In this document: positions 10,809 to 22,094 of the stretch, in pieces | Numbering within the stretch: the first letter of the stretch is position 1 | How the letters are laid out: each line of letters begins with the position of its first letter | Source: Isoetes taiwanensis | Taxonomy: Eukaryota > Streptophyta > Lycopodiopsida > Isoetales > Isoetaceae | Assembly (NCBI GenBank): GCA_021234155.1 | Contig: JAJEKV010000097.1 | Coordinates: 2,046,001 to 2,110,000, forward strand | Length of the DNA stretch: 64,000 bases | Direction: 5' to 3' | Program-made: the position numbers and the translations under genes | Notes under the pieces: model-generated | Database searches by the model: none | The model's input: the letters and a program-made list of their open reading frames with translations, nothing else | What the model was told of the DNA's origin: nothing

Positions 10809-12119
10809 GTTCCAGGCTACCTGGCATGGTATATTGCAATATAGTCCTAGCAATTTAGTCTAACTTTATCACACTTTTATACATGTGGCGAAGCTCTTTA
10901 TCGTGGAGGACTTTCTTTAGTATAGCGGTGGTGGCTGTTGTCCTTCGGATAGGCCGTAGTATTTGCAAGCAAGTCAAATGTGGACTGTTTGGAGAGGGTG
11001 GATTGATTATGTTTGATATCGATGGTGCCTATATATACTTTGAACTTAGTGATTTACTTCTTGTTGTCCTAAGAATAGGTGGAGGCATTTTAGAGAGTCT
11101 TTTTGACACGCTCAATACAAAATTTTCAACCTTTTTTTTTTGTCGAGTGGCATAATAGGCGTGGACCTTAAATTCAATTTATTATCCCTAAAACAAAGTC
11201 CATAAATTCTTATTTCGGGAATTAGAAAAGGACTTCTACAAAAAAATAGCACAAGCATGCAAAAGTGTTCAATGGCCCTTGAATCCTTCAAACTCTTGCA
11301 CTTAGTATATGTTATAAGAATGACAATGCTTCTTAATAGTTGTTTGACTTAGATACTTTTTGGGGTTACTGTTGACCTCTGGTTATATTTTTTCAATTCT
11401 TGCTTTCCTTAGGTTGAAAAAAAGTTGCATCATTATTAAAGTGATCAACTTAAGTTGTCGCCCTCTAAATTGTCTTTTTTTGCAGTTGTTCTGTCATCAT
11501 TTGATCAGGGATTGAGAAGATGGACAAAATGAAGATGATCTTGTGGGCAATCTTATTGTACCATACTTTGAAAGCATTGGTTGAGCAATCTTCGTCCACA
11601 ATGGTATTTACTCTCTATTCTCATTAGATGGAAATGTGTTCATATTTGACAAGCTCACTGACGGTAGAACGATAAGAGGAGCTTCCCATGTTTGGATGGA
11701 CTTACAGCAAGCCCTCTAGGTTTTTGTCTTACACAGAGGACATGTTTAAGAGTAGACAACGATTGTCCAAGGACTACGTTTTAGCATGTATGTAGTGTAT
11801 TAGGCCAAGGGAAACGTTTTAGTATATATGTATGAAGAGACTTGAAGGAAATATCTACGTAAATAGTCGTGATTAAAAGTGAGTTCAATTAGAACATAGA
11901 AAGACCACCATAATGTGAAAAGTGTACACCTCTCTCACCATGCAACCAACTTGTTTAAACGCCTAAACTTGTTGAGCCTATCATATCATGCATAAATGAC
12001 AAAGATGTTTGCTTTATCTTGTTTTATACCGTTGAAAGCTACATAAACCATTAGAAACAAACCCAAGTGAAGAAAAAAAAGGCTTAAGATTAACTTTGAA
12101 CCAAGTGGTATGGTTATTT

Positions 12120-12266
12120 ATGAGTTGCCGCCATTACCAACTTGGCCCATAAATTTAGTAGAATGTGCAAAGCTACTGTAATTTTCAACAGGGTTTTCGC
12201 TCATGTCTATGAGTTGCCGCCATTATCAACTTGGCCCACTAATTTAGTGGAACCTGCAAAGCTAGA
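12120..12266 (+). repeat. Imperfect tandem repeat, about 87 bp period
   Basis: ATGAGTTGCCGCCATTACCA with the following CTTGGCCCA...AATTTAGT and TGCAAAGCTA appears at about 12120 and again at about 12208 with a few substitutions. Confidence 0.75.
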
Positions 12267-12679
12267 GCAACTCTCAAGAGGTAGATGTAAGGTAAATTGG
12301 GTCTTACGGCATATAATGTTTCATGTAAGGGATAAGGCTTCTTAAAATGTGATAGATATACATATATTTTTATGTTTTAGGTGTGATAGGCAAAAATGTA
12401 TCACGTCACTAGGTTGAAAGTGTGGTCAATGGGTATAAGAGGCAACTTGGCTAGGCAATAAGTATAATCATGTCAGCAGGGACTTTGAGAATTGTGCATA
12501 CAATGTGTTTCAGAAGCAAGATGATAGTCCAGACTGGGCCCTTCTTTTTTCTTTTTTGTTGTTTTGCTAAAGTTGGTTTTGCAATTTGCTCAAATATCAA
12601 AAAATTGTTGGATTCCATGTAATGGTCTTCAAATCTATTTACAAGATAGGGATCTCGCTAAACATTTTGAAAGATTTCT

Positions 12680-12967
12680 ATGCAGAAAAAGAGCATGGTG
12701 TACTACAAGAATGAGTATTTGATGAGGTTCCCGAAGGAAGAAGCGGCTCAAAAGACTAACTTCTACTCTGGAGCGGAAGCTTGCGCTATTGTTTTGGTAT
12801 TTGTTCTTAGCCTGGGGTTATTAATCCTTCCTGCTATTTTGCCACCTCTACCTCCTCCTCCTCTAGTTTTGATGGCCATACCTGTCATCATATTTATTCC
12901 TCTACTTTTGCTAGCTATTTTCAAGCCCCAATCTACAACTATTTATGCTTCTATGGCTATGGATTAG
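12680..12967 (+). CDS. ARGOS/OSR-like small proline-motif membrane protein
   Basis: This 95-codon frame encodes a small integral membrane protein. Residues 1-30 are polar. Two hydrophobic segments (about 32-50 and 60-82) flank the proline hinge LPAILPPLPPPPLVLM. This TM-PPLPPPP-TM arrangement is the hallmark of the OSR domain of ARGOS, ARL and ORGAN SIZE RELATED proteins. These are ER membrane proteins that raise organ size and, in Arabidopsis, dampen ethylene signalling. Known members are roughly 70-140 residues and mostly intronless, which fits. The start is the first ATG in the frame; it overlaps a possible splice acceptor (ATGCAG), so a longer spliced form is possible. No frameshift is seen, unlike other genes here. 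Family membership is inferred from the motif; function in this plant is not known. Confidence 0.75.
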   Translation: MQKKSMVYYKNEYLMRFPKEEAAQKTNFYSGAEACAIVLVFVLSLGLLILPAILPPLPPPPLVLMAIPVIIFIPLLLLAIFKPQSTTIYASMAMD

Positions 12968-12969
12968 CT

Positions 12970-14735
12970 AGGTATCTGTTGCATTTTTGCCATGTATTCT
13001 CATGTTATTCTTTAAACGTGTAAACATTGTTTTATGGTTCTAAGTTTTCTTTCTTTTTTATTTCAATCGTTACATTATAAAGAATATCTCTATGGGGCTC
13101 CAAGGTTGTCAAAATGATATTCGTAAAATGTTCAAATATTAGATCATTCGATGCCTTACAATATTTGTTTAATCTTATAAGAATGCAAACGCCTCTGGCT
13201 ATCTTGAAAATAATTTGATCCAGACACTTATCTATGGAATAAAATGTCAGGCTAGTTAATAGATCAACCCATTCTTTCAACATGTACCATTCCCCATCTC
13301 CCAAGGTGAGTCTGATGCTTCATCAACGCACCTGCTTAGATGCGTCGCGTCACACTCGTGCATACTATAATTTTAGGTGCAATGGTGGAGAATAATGTTA
13401 TAGCCATAGTGGATGAACCCTCGTGAACATTAGGTAAGCACCCAAAGGAGAACTTCGGTGTCTTTCCAGTTAGTAAAAGAACAATCACCCCTATCATCCA
13501 CAAGGATCCAATTTTACATCCAGACATCACATGTGACATGTTCCGTGAACACCACCACTTTTGGCTTAGGACTGTGAATCCCAGCCGATAATAACTAGGT
13601 CTCAAAACTTCTACTCTACTTAGATATGTGGGTAGCTGACCAGATTCTTAGGGGTCCACATGCGGTTCCTCATTCCCTAGATTGAGTCGTGGGGTGCCTA
13701 ATCATGTGCTATTGTAATTCGGTCTCGGGGTTGCTTTTCCATAGACAATGCCACAAGTTATTTTTAGCCCTCATTGCTTACTTCCCTTCACACATTTAAT
13801 AAAATCCTTCCAAAACCCCTATTTTTTTAGTGCATGTTCACATTAAGGGGTGACGTAGGGGCATCAATGGAATGTATTCTTCCACAAATGTCTTCTAATC
13901 AAAAACTTCAATAACAAGATATTGTACATGAGCTCTGTTGCAATCTCAAAAGAGTTGCATGAATTCAGGAATCAATAAGTGCATTTTATCTTCACCTTAA
14001 AAGAGAGGAGTAATTTACATATGAAGTGTATAGCATCACGCATATTCCCAATATTCATGAATCAAGTTGCGCTTTGTCAAACACATTTAACCACACAAGA
14101 TATAAAACAAATATTTGGTCTTACATTGACCAACGCAATTGTTTAATTGCAAATAAAGCCTCATTGATAGTCATTTTAGGTTGCATTGGTTGATTATTTT
14201 GGTTCTCAAAGCCTTGGAACATAAAAGGGTGGCAATCAAAATGTTCTTCTTCTCTCAAGTGGCCCTAGCTATTTCCTAAAGCATTCTTCACGAGGAGCCA
14301 ACATGAAAATTCAACTCATATGCCAAATATCACCAAAATAGCCCAAGGCTCAATGCACGTGCATCAATGGATCGATAATACTCACCTTGAGGCATTCTCC
14401 TCTCCATCAAATTTTGCTAGTTCTTCAAGTCAAATCAGCATGTTTTATTTTGATCCATCTTATCATGTATGATTGTCAGAGCTTACTTCACCTTCAAAGC
14501 ACGATGAGACAAAGCCCTCCATGATCAATAAAGGCTCAATCTAAGTAGCAATATGTGCTTTTCATTTCATTTTCAGTTCTTTTCTCTCCCTCGTATCTGT
14601 ACTCTTCAATAGTCTTTCATTTCTAATAATGTAGCTATTAAATTTTGAAAAAACCATCATTTTCGCTATTGCAACTTCAAGATGTTGTTTCTTTCATCAG
14701 TTCAATAATGAAGGAGGCATATGCTTGCCAGTCAT
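12970..14735. other. Non-coding stretch
   Basis: Apart from small frames on the minus strand (13304-13032 and 13605-13336) that I do not recognise, I see nothing that supports a gene or a named element. Confidence 0.35.
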
Positions 14736-14742
14736 CTCCATA

Positions 14743-14786
14743 ATAGAATAGAATAGAATAGAATAGAATAGAATAGAATAGAATAG
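14743..14786 (+). repeat. (GAATA)n microsatellite, LINE 3' tail
   Basis: About nine GAATA units abut the LINE 3' UTR. Read on the minus strand they follow GCTAAAAACC as (TATTC)n, so the repeat is the retrotransposon tail and not an independent microsatellite. Confidence 0.85.
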
Positions 14787-14861
14787 GTTTTTAGCGTCCA
14801 CGGAGACCAACTGGCCTATGGGACCCAAACAAAAAGAGAGCAGCAAGCATATTACATGCGA

Positions 14862-14890
14862 GTTAAAACCCCCCGCCCGAAAGGGTTTTA
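14862..14890 (-). other. Hairpin-forming motif in LINE 3' UTR
   Basis: On the minus strand AAAACCC pairs with GGGTTTT across a short GC-rich loop (TTTCGGGCGG). The same AAAACC..TTCGGG..GGGTTTT layout recurs in the tail copy at 23255, which suggests a retained structural element of the 3' UTR. Confidence 0.5.
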
Positions 14891-15110
14891 GAGGGAAAAA
14901 CCTTAGCGGCATAACCTCCCGGAGATGCATTAACAAACCCACTGGCCGTAGTCAATAAGCGATGCAAACGGTGGCGGGCACTAAAATCGAACATATCGCC
15001 TCTCGGATATGGGCAAATCGGCGGTCGGAGGGCATGACATTCATCCTCAATCGCACCGGTGGCAACAGCGCAAAGCCTTTGCTCTCGTGCTTCCCGAGCC
15101 CAACAACGTT

Positions 15111-16650
15111 TCAATGCTTCTTCATGGGTAGCTGGGTGTACAAATCTTTAAAAAATTTCTTGTAGAGCCTAGGATTGACTTGCCGTTGATAGTGTGCCCG
15201 CCTTAACATCGCGTCCTCTGCATCCCGCAGCTTGCGAAGGAAAGTAGCATCAAGGTATAGTTTAAGTGCCTCGCGATCTTTCTTTGTCATGACTGGGGCG
15301 CGCATCTGTTTGCTGCACACCCCCGTGAGAACCAGCGAGCTTGCTTGTCTTTCCCCAAATTTGGCGTTGGGGACCCATCGCGCGTGGCCAAAAGCAAGGT
15401 GGGGCAAAGCGTGTATCGATATAGCCGACCACCTTTTTGGAAGTAAACGATATGGCGTTCCAATGCGGCCGTTGAAGGGTAGAAAGCCCATCTCACGGAG
15501 TAGGATCTGGTATGGAATGTGGACTTCACCCCTGGGTCCGTGCCAAGAAGGCCTTACCGCACTGCTCGAGGTCATTCTAGGTCTTTGAGGGATATCACCG
15601 ACCCCACATACGCTCCCATACAAAAGGACCGGCTCAACCAAGGCGAAACAAATGTATTGGTGACCCCGGGCATACAACTACGCCTTGTGGTACTGTTGTT
15701 CTACATGGCATATAGTGCTTTCCAACCCGCCGACCCGCCCAAGAACGATAGCCGCATCCCAATGGGTGGTAGTTGAGAACTCAATCCCCAAGTACTTGTA
15801 GGTCGAGCCACCTCTACCTCTTGCCCCCGGTAAGTGAATGTGGGAAGCCTTGGCCGGGATGATGCAACTAGCAGCACACCTAGTTTTGGCCAAGTTAACT
15901 TTCCGTGATACCAATGAATTGGCAAAAGTGTCAAGAGCATCCGGTGATGTTGCATGTCTTACGGAGTATAGGCTATGAGGTTGACATCGTCGGCATATAT
16001 ATGAGTTCTGTCGATTGTGTGATGCATGAGATGTGCGCCCGCACCTCCATGCTCGAGAGAACCAATCTCTCAATTGATCAATGTATAGGCCAAAGAGTGT
16101 GGGGGAGAGGGGGCAACCACCGGCGCATCGATGCTCTTTGGTCACCATTTCTTCTTTGTGATGTGATACGGGCTGAGCATGCCTCGTCATCTGACCTATA
16201 TCTTGCATTCTCGCAAGTCGAAGGGGTCCCCGGCTGCCACAATCTGTTCCATAGCTTGTTGGGGGGGTACTTTGTCGAATGCCTTTGCAAAATCCACAGA
16301 AACAATAGTACACGAGGTTCAGGGATTCCTGCTATCCTCAATCAATGTCTTGAGTGAAGATGTGATCAATGGTGGAATGTGCGGGCGAAAACTTTTGCAC
16401 TGTGTAAGAGTTCGCACCTCCGTTTCCCTCTGCCCATATTGTCATCCATTTGCTCAGGATGCCGATAACATTTTTGCAAAGAGAGAGCCGACCATAATAG
16501 TACGGTAGTTAGGTGGGCATTGAGGGTCCCCTGCTTTGTATATGGGCACTACTCTACTAGTGGTCCATTCGCGTAGGAAGCCTTCTCGCAATGCTTTATT
16601 GAACAATGCCGTGAGAACGTGCACGATGGAGGCCCAACCCATTTGAGTTC
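15111..16650 (-). pseudogene. Reverse transcriptase and C-terminal region of second LINE
   Basis: Motifs in order on the minus strand: VPIYKAGDPQCPPNYRTI (16600-16500), a degraded FAKAFDKVP near 16280, CPLSPTLFGLYIDQLRDW near 16120, and the catalytic YADDVNLIAYTP with YADD at 15988-15999. A segment ending VNLAKTRC follows near 15890. The C-terminal frame 15677-15111 (188 codons) is open and contains LRKLRDAEDAMLRRAHYQRQ but no motif I recognise. At least three frames are needed, so it is inactive as written. Confidence 0.8.
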
Positions 16651-17489
16651 TTCACATGCCATCTAAATGGCCGGGCCTTCCCATTAGCTAGACGGCCAGA
16701 GGCCCATGATGACATCCCCCCTCTGTGATAACGAGCCATGCCTATCTGTGGAAGGGTGGTGCGGCCCCAAGCGGGTCGTGCATTTTATTTGCAAATCTTT
16801 GCACCCGCACTGCTCACGAGGTGATGTTCCCCGTGGGTCGTGCGAGATTGCTCAAGACCCTTCTCGAGAATGTCTCCGGAGTGCCTTGGGTCCGGGAGAC
16901 CAAACATCATTCTTTGATGCTCTGCGAGGTATCCGCCTTCTTGTTCTTGGAGAAAGGAGCGATGTGGCGGCTTGTGGGCGGGAGATGGGATCGATGACTT
17001 CGGAGGGTATAGTTTGAGCTCCGACACTCATCATCAAACCATGCATAAGGGGAAGGTGGTAGTGCGAGGCTTCGTGTGGCGGCCTCTCCCAAAGCATCTT
17101 TACTGCGTTCGTCGAGCCCGGTGAGTCGGTGGCGATTGTTCTTGAAGTGTGGGGAGTTGCGGCCATCCCGCCCGATCATGCTCAAGCGGTTGGGCATAGG
17201 TCCTGCTGACGTGAATCGTAGTCCAGCGCGGTGGGGCACCGTGTGTTGAGCCCGATGGGTGCACGGGGAGCCTCCCAATGGAGATGCATGAGCAGGGGGC
17301 GGTGGTCGAGTCTACTTCCTCGTCAGTGTGCATCCCCAGATGGAAAAATGAGTAACCAGGTGCGAGATCCGTTCCTCAACCAGCCGGATAATCCACCACA
17401 CCGGAGCTGCCCCTTGGTTCTCCCGTCTACAAGTCACGATGCTGGAAGGCGGCCCTTTGTACCAACCCATTACAAATAACGGGTCAAAG

Positions 17490-18359
17490 ATACTACCCGG
17501 CAACAACAAGCTGCACGCCGCCATAGCGCCAAAATATGGGCGCCGTCGATATCCTTGACCAAGCCACCTCTGCGGGGTTCAACTGCCAAAGGCGTCCTCT
17601 GCCCGGGGGCTCAAATTTTGGAACTGCTTTCGGCTCTGTGCGTGCATTAAAGTCGCCAAGCAACATAACCACCCCAACCGTTTGTCTTTCGTATGTCATC
17701 ATATAGATCGACATAAGGCTCAATCGATCCACATCCGAATGAGTGTTATAAAAGTTGCTCTCGGCATGTGGAAAGTAGCATCTTTGCTATGAGGAGAGTA
17801 AACGCCATTTGTCATCTTTGCATGCGCACCCACAAATAGCGATTGTACACATGCGTTTTTGTGCAGCGAGGCCCGAGTGCCTCAAGGTTACCGCGGTAGT
17901 AGCGAGCAGCAACCCCGCCATGCCCTCGCTTGCACGTGCACTCATTGAACAGAAATCACGGATAGCTTTGGGAGGTCCCAGGTATTGCCTGCATGCTCCC
18001 ATGTTTCCATGAGGAAAATGAGATCCATATCACGGCGCAATAGAGTTGAGACTCTCGCCTTTACGCGAGGAAGCCCGGCAGTTCCAAGACACCATTAGGA
18101 ACCGCTGTTCCTGTTTATTGGCATTGATGTGGGCCTTCGATGATCTGCCTCGGTTCCGCGGGGGCGGTGTCGCGATTACTGGCAGCCTGATCGGATCGGC
18201 GGGGCGGGAGGTGCGGTAGGGATAGTGGCGGCCGGGCAGCGGCAACGGCGGCGGCGACTGGCGCATTGCATCGGCGACCTCGGTAGCGCCCGGCCTAAAA
18301 ATGCTGGCTTGCCGGACAAGGCTGCCCCCCCTCTGGCCGGACATCCACGACTGGGCCAA
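17490..18359 (-). pseudogene. Endonuclease region of second LINE, with ORF1 C-terminus
   Basis: The frame 18359-18030 runs from a proline/arginine-rich ORF1-like end (PPPLPLPGRHYPYRTSRPAD) directly into FLMVSWNCRASSRKGESL, the start motif of an EEP endonuclease (WNCRG-type). The next blocks, in other frames, are KWRLLSSYSPHSKD near 17800 and VVMLLGDFNART near 17660, the catalytic GDFN. The final SDH-type motif is not clearly visible. The continuous frame from ORF1 into the endonuclease suggests either a single long ORF or an ORF overlap. Confidence 0.65.
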
Positions 18360-18559
18360 GCTAGCGTGGCGGGACTCTGTTGCATCGGGTGAGATCTTGA
18401 GTGCGACATCTGAGCGGTCCCTTCAATTGCCTACTCGGCGGGGATGGCCTCCGTGCTACGCCCTGCGCCCGCGGAAGATGACAACGCTAGGCGATCGTGC
18501 GTTGAGCCCCAAAGGCTTCTTAGCAATGTGTACCCGCGGGGAATGCCATCCGAGATAGG

Positions 18560-19530
18560 ATCTCATCCTGAATAAGCTTGGTGAGATCTTCTCCTGCCTC
18601 CTCAGGAGTCCACGTATTCCACCACATTATGGCATGGCGGCCCCGAATCTTTGCTCATTGAGTCGAGGGCAACATTAGTCGCCCCAATGAGGTGATGCCC
18701 GCTGGGTGGAGTGTGTGGGCCGCTCACAGCGGGGCGCAGTGTCTTGAGATGGAGGAGGTGGTGGTGTCCGTCACCGCCTTGTTTGGCGACACGTGAAATT
18801 AAGGGCACGTGGCGGCTTGGTCGTCCCTCGTGTTGCGACCTCTGTTGCGCCGTCGGAAGCCTAGCTCTGTTGGAATCTCTTTGCTTGGCCAACTCATTTG
18901 TGCGATGCGCGGTGTTCATGGACCTCGGCATGGAGGCGGTGCCTTTGCCGGGCAATGGTTGCTTTGAGCTCTAGATCTCGATCTTGTGTCTCGACCCTAC
19001 TCGGGGTTCTTAGCTCTGCTGGCTTCAGCGATGAAACTGGGCGTTTTACGTTTCACGGTGGCATACCCCTCAACTTCCGGGCTTGAGGCGGAAATAGTTG
19101 CCAGCGTATCACCTCCAACACCCTACTTATCGCATGCCATAGTCTCCATGGTGGTGAGGAGGAATCCGCCAGCGAAGCTCACAAGTCGGCAAGGCCACGC
19201 TTATCTGTTGCCTCTCAAAGTGGGCCAAGCCAAGCCGTCTTCCAAGCTGGCGCATCTGGGTCTCCATGCTGTAACCGTTGCCTTTCTGGCGCCAACTGTC
19301 TTTTGAGCACATGAGATCTTTGTATCTTTCTTTGTCAATCCACGCAATCCGGGTTACGTTACTCGATCTCCGGTTGTTTCATGGCCCTCGCTGCTTTGTG
19401 TCGGGCTTGAGCAGCCTTCATCCATCTCGAGCCAATCTAAGTAGATTGGGCCTTCGCCGCTTCCCTCCTCATGGAAGAGGTTTCTCCCTTGTCTTTGTTA
19501 TCGACCGGCCGTTTTAAGCCTACCACTCGG
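18560..19530 (-). pseudogene. Probable ORF1 region of second LINE
   Basis: GC-rich sequence with several overlapping open stretches on both strands. The minus-strand frame 18955-18602 is rich in H, R, S and P (for example RSQHEGRPSRHVPLI). Position upstream of the endonuclease is the only argument for ORF1; no zinc-knuckle or RRM motif is readable. Confidence 0.35.
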
Positions 19531-19544
19531 TATATGTCCTTTTC

Positions 19545-21640
19545 CATTCATATCAAAGGGAGCCCTTTCACATTCTTCTTAATACTACCATTTGTAATTC
19601 TCGTCACGTGGGGCAATGTCTCTACATTTTCATCTATATATATATAGGGGCACACATATTACCATGAAGTGTAATGAGATCTCGCTTTCTTAGAACCAAT
19701 ATTCCCATGTTCATCTACTCTACCCAAATAAGAGAAGCATTCTCCACTTTCAATCATGTATAGTGGTGGGGCAGAACTTATCTCGGGTGTGTTAATAAAA
19801 GTGTCCAATAAGCTATGGCCTTATGTAGGCGTTAAAATTCCTTCTTTGTCTTACGCCATCGTCATTTATAAAATGCATACATTGATGATATATGTGCCAT
19901 GCCTTCAAGCATACATGCTTATTATTTAACATTTTTCCCTTCACCACTCTTTGTTAAAGCTCTAGCATGTTATAATAAGTCGCCTTTTCGAGAATTTTGT
20001 ATTCAAGTAGAAGGCCTTCATATCGGTGATCTCATTGGCGGAAAGCTAGCAAAACATCTCTTTAAGCGAAGCAAAGTGAAGACTTGAAGTCTGAAATAGC
20101 ACTCGTTGTCATTTCCCTTGAGCATGTGTTAGGCATAGTTGGTGCTTTGCATGTACGGTTCACTTTTTGCAAGGTCTTTTCGTTGACTTCTCGACTACCA
20201 TTTCATAGCAAAGGGCTCAACCTATGTGTTTTGCTCTTTAACTTCTTCTATGAGCTTTGAAACTGGAACATCATCAACCATTACCAGAGTCATTTACCAT
20301 CTTACAAGGTCATGCAATTGTGGCATTTCAATACAAGCTTGGCACCTCATATATGGCTTCTTTGGTATTGGGAACACACTCATTATAGTGGTAGTGACTA
20401 TTCATCCTATTTCATGCGCACATAACATGATCTACATCCGCCATTGCAAACACTTTAGTTGTTCCTGCGGAATCGAGAATTTAGTTTAGTTTGAACGAAG
20501 ATCCAGTATATCCATCATGGACCTTAGAATGAAGCCTCCATTAAGGCTCGCATAATTTTATCATTTTGGGCTCTGCCCTGCAGTAGAATACTTCAAGCGA
20601 CACAACTAAAAAGCCTTTCAGAAAAGGCAAATTGTGGTGCATTACAAACTTGTAAATTTTTGAGTCACCTTTCTTCTCTAGAATAAATATTGTCATCGAG
20701 CATAAAATAAATGCTATGAATTATCTCATAGGATCGCGGCTCCGGCAATATTCTCAAGCTCAAACAAAGCATATACAACATTTCACTAGATATAAAATAC
20801 AATCGATTATTTGCTAATTGAGATTGTTGTCGCATTCTTATGAGAGGTTCACAGCAGCTACCAAAATCAGAAGTTGCATCGTTAACTCTATTTGTGACAA
20901 AAACTCTGTATAAACTATTTAATTGCCCTATAAAAACACGAACAGATGATACAACAAATAAATTGCTCGTAACTTTGACATAAAATGCAAGAATTTCAAA
21001 GAGGAACTAAAAGAACTAGTTGGAATAAGACTGACTCGGAAAAATTAGAAGAACTAGCTTGCATCAAAAATCATTGAACCTCCATTGTTATTGAGTTGTA
21101 TAATAACAATAAACATCAATTTATGTACATCATTTAAAATAGAAGCTCATTTACATGATTCAAAAGTACCAAACATAAACTACAAATGAAAACATCCATT
21201 AATTTGTTATCAACTTGTTTTACTAAGAATAGTGCATCGAGTTATGCCCACCATTTAGATTAACTAAGCCACAAAATGTCAAAGATAGAATACTGATTAA
21301 AGATAGAATAGAATAGAAAGAATAATCATCTATTCTATTTTTTCCAAGTATTTATGAGTCTTGGGTGATATCAGATTGTGTTGTTATTTTGCTGTCACGA
21401 TTATTCGATTTAGTATTTACGATGATAATTGATGGAGCGACATGCTCAAGAAAATAGTCGTTGTGAAGATCTCATCGGAAATGCTTGAAAGAATGCCAAA
21501 CCGCTACATACTAGTAAACTTTTAGCCCCTTTGTTGTCTTAGAAAATTTGAAGTCTTTTTATGCGGTCGCAAGTATCCATGTTTGCATAAAATGGAATTG
21601 TCAACAAAGGATGGAGGAAGATTTTTATCCAGGGAGAATT
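19545..21640. other. Non-coding AT-rich stretch
   Basis: Base composition drops abruptly to AT-rich after about 19540. I see only short unrecognised frames (such as 19899-20087 and 20226-20489) and a short imperfect inverted AGAATAGAAT/ATTCTATT pair near 21300-21345. Confidence 0.4.
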
Positions 21641-21642
21641 TG

Positions 21643-21880
21643 AGATAGATAGATAGATAGATAGATAGTATTTTAACGTCACGCCACTAGGCAAACATCC
21701 AAGCGGACATGTGACCACACACCACACTACATTGCTTGGTTGGGCCCGCCTCAACCACTTTTACATTCGTCCCGTGGGTTTTGACACCCAAATTGATTCA
21801 GTCTTGATTACGGGCGATCTCGAACTCGAGACCTATAGTTGCTAGATCTAGTGTGTTACCACTAGACTAAACGCAAGGAA
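21643..21880 (-). mobile_element. tRNA-derived SINE with (CTAT)n tail
   Basis: On the minus strand the sequence opens with TTTAGTCTAGTGGTAACAC (a good polymerase III A box, 21869-21851). About 30 bases later comes GGTCTCGAGTTCGAGATCGC (a B box, near 21832-21813). A tRNA-unrelated body follows, and the element ends GTGACGTTAAAATA plus (CTAT)n, seen as (GATA)n at 21643-21668 on the plus strand. An A box, a B box at tRNA spacing and a simple-repeat tail define a tRNA-derived SINE. It encodes no protein. The tail motif GACGTTAAAA resembles the GACGCTAAAA end of the second LINE, a plausible mobilising partner. Confidence 0.8.
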
Positions 21881-21972
21881 AAGGCAGACATCATAGAAAG
21901 GGTGGTTACCGTAGAAAAGGAAAATAATGCTTTAAGTTCTTGGCAAACCCTTGATAAAATGGAATCTTCATC

Positions 21973-22092
21973 TAGGTGAATAAGAATAGAATAGAATAGA
22001 ATAGAATAGAATAGAATAGAATAGAATATAGAATAGAATAGAATAGAATAGAATAGAATAGAATAGAATAGAAGGGTTTTTAGGTGAATAAG
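21973..22092 (-). mobile_element. LINE insertion reduced to tail: (GAATA)n with TSD
   Basis: The 12-bp repeat TAGGTGAATAAG occurs at 21973-21984 and 22081-22092. Between the copies lie about 96 bases of GAATA repeat ending in AAGGGTTTT. On the minus strand this reads AAAACCC then a (TTCTA)n run, the same junction as the tail of the LINE at 14743 (TAAAAACC then TATTC). The structure is what an almost completely 5'-truncated retrotransposition would leave: target-site duplication, fewer than ten bases of 3' UTR, and tail. Confidence 0.75.
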
Positions 22093-22094
22093 AG

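Larger units (their letters stand above)
8890..12660. other. Non-coding, AT-rich stretch with local duplications
   Basis: I see no convincing gene here. The region holds degraded AT-rich sequence and several short direct repeats that are listed separately. The 90-codon frame at 10883-11155 has no recognisable features. Confidence 0.4.
14743..19540 (-). mobile_element. Second LINE (microsatellite-tailed type), decayed
   Basis: A GC-rich block, sharply different from its AT-rich surroundings, carries the parts of a non-LTR retrotransposon on the minus strand. There is an ORF1-like region (about 19500-18200), an endonuclease beginning FLMVSWNCRAS (about 18110) with LLGDFNART (about 17655), and a reverse transcriptase (about 16650-15700). 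The 3' UTR ends GTGGACGCTAAAAACC and then (TATTC)n at 14743-14786. A microsatellite rather than poly(A) tail, and the RT motifs, point to a RTE/CR1-like clade rather than L1. The right boundary is set only by the base-composition change; I found no target-site duplication. Frames are broken throughout. Confidence 0.8.

Noticed and set aside
14697-14942. Small minus-strand frame containing a repeated SILFY motif
   Set aside because: The motif is the translated (TATTC)n tail of the LINE.
15519-19517. Many overlapping frames on both strands
   Set aside because: High GC content of the decayed LINE keeps stops rare; only frames with RT or endonuclease motifs were kept.
19624-19648. TATATATATATA as a promoter TATA box
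   Set aside because: No coding sequence follows in either direction; it is simple AT repeat.
21843-21875. tRNA gene
   Set aside because: The A and B boxes are good but the body, the tail of GATA repeats and lack of a tRNA fold beyond the boxes fit a SINE.
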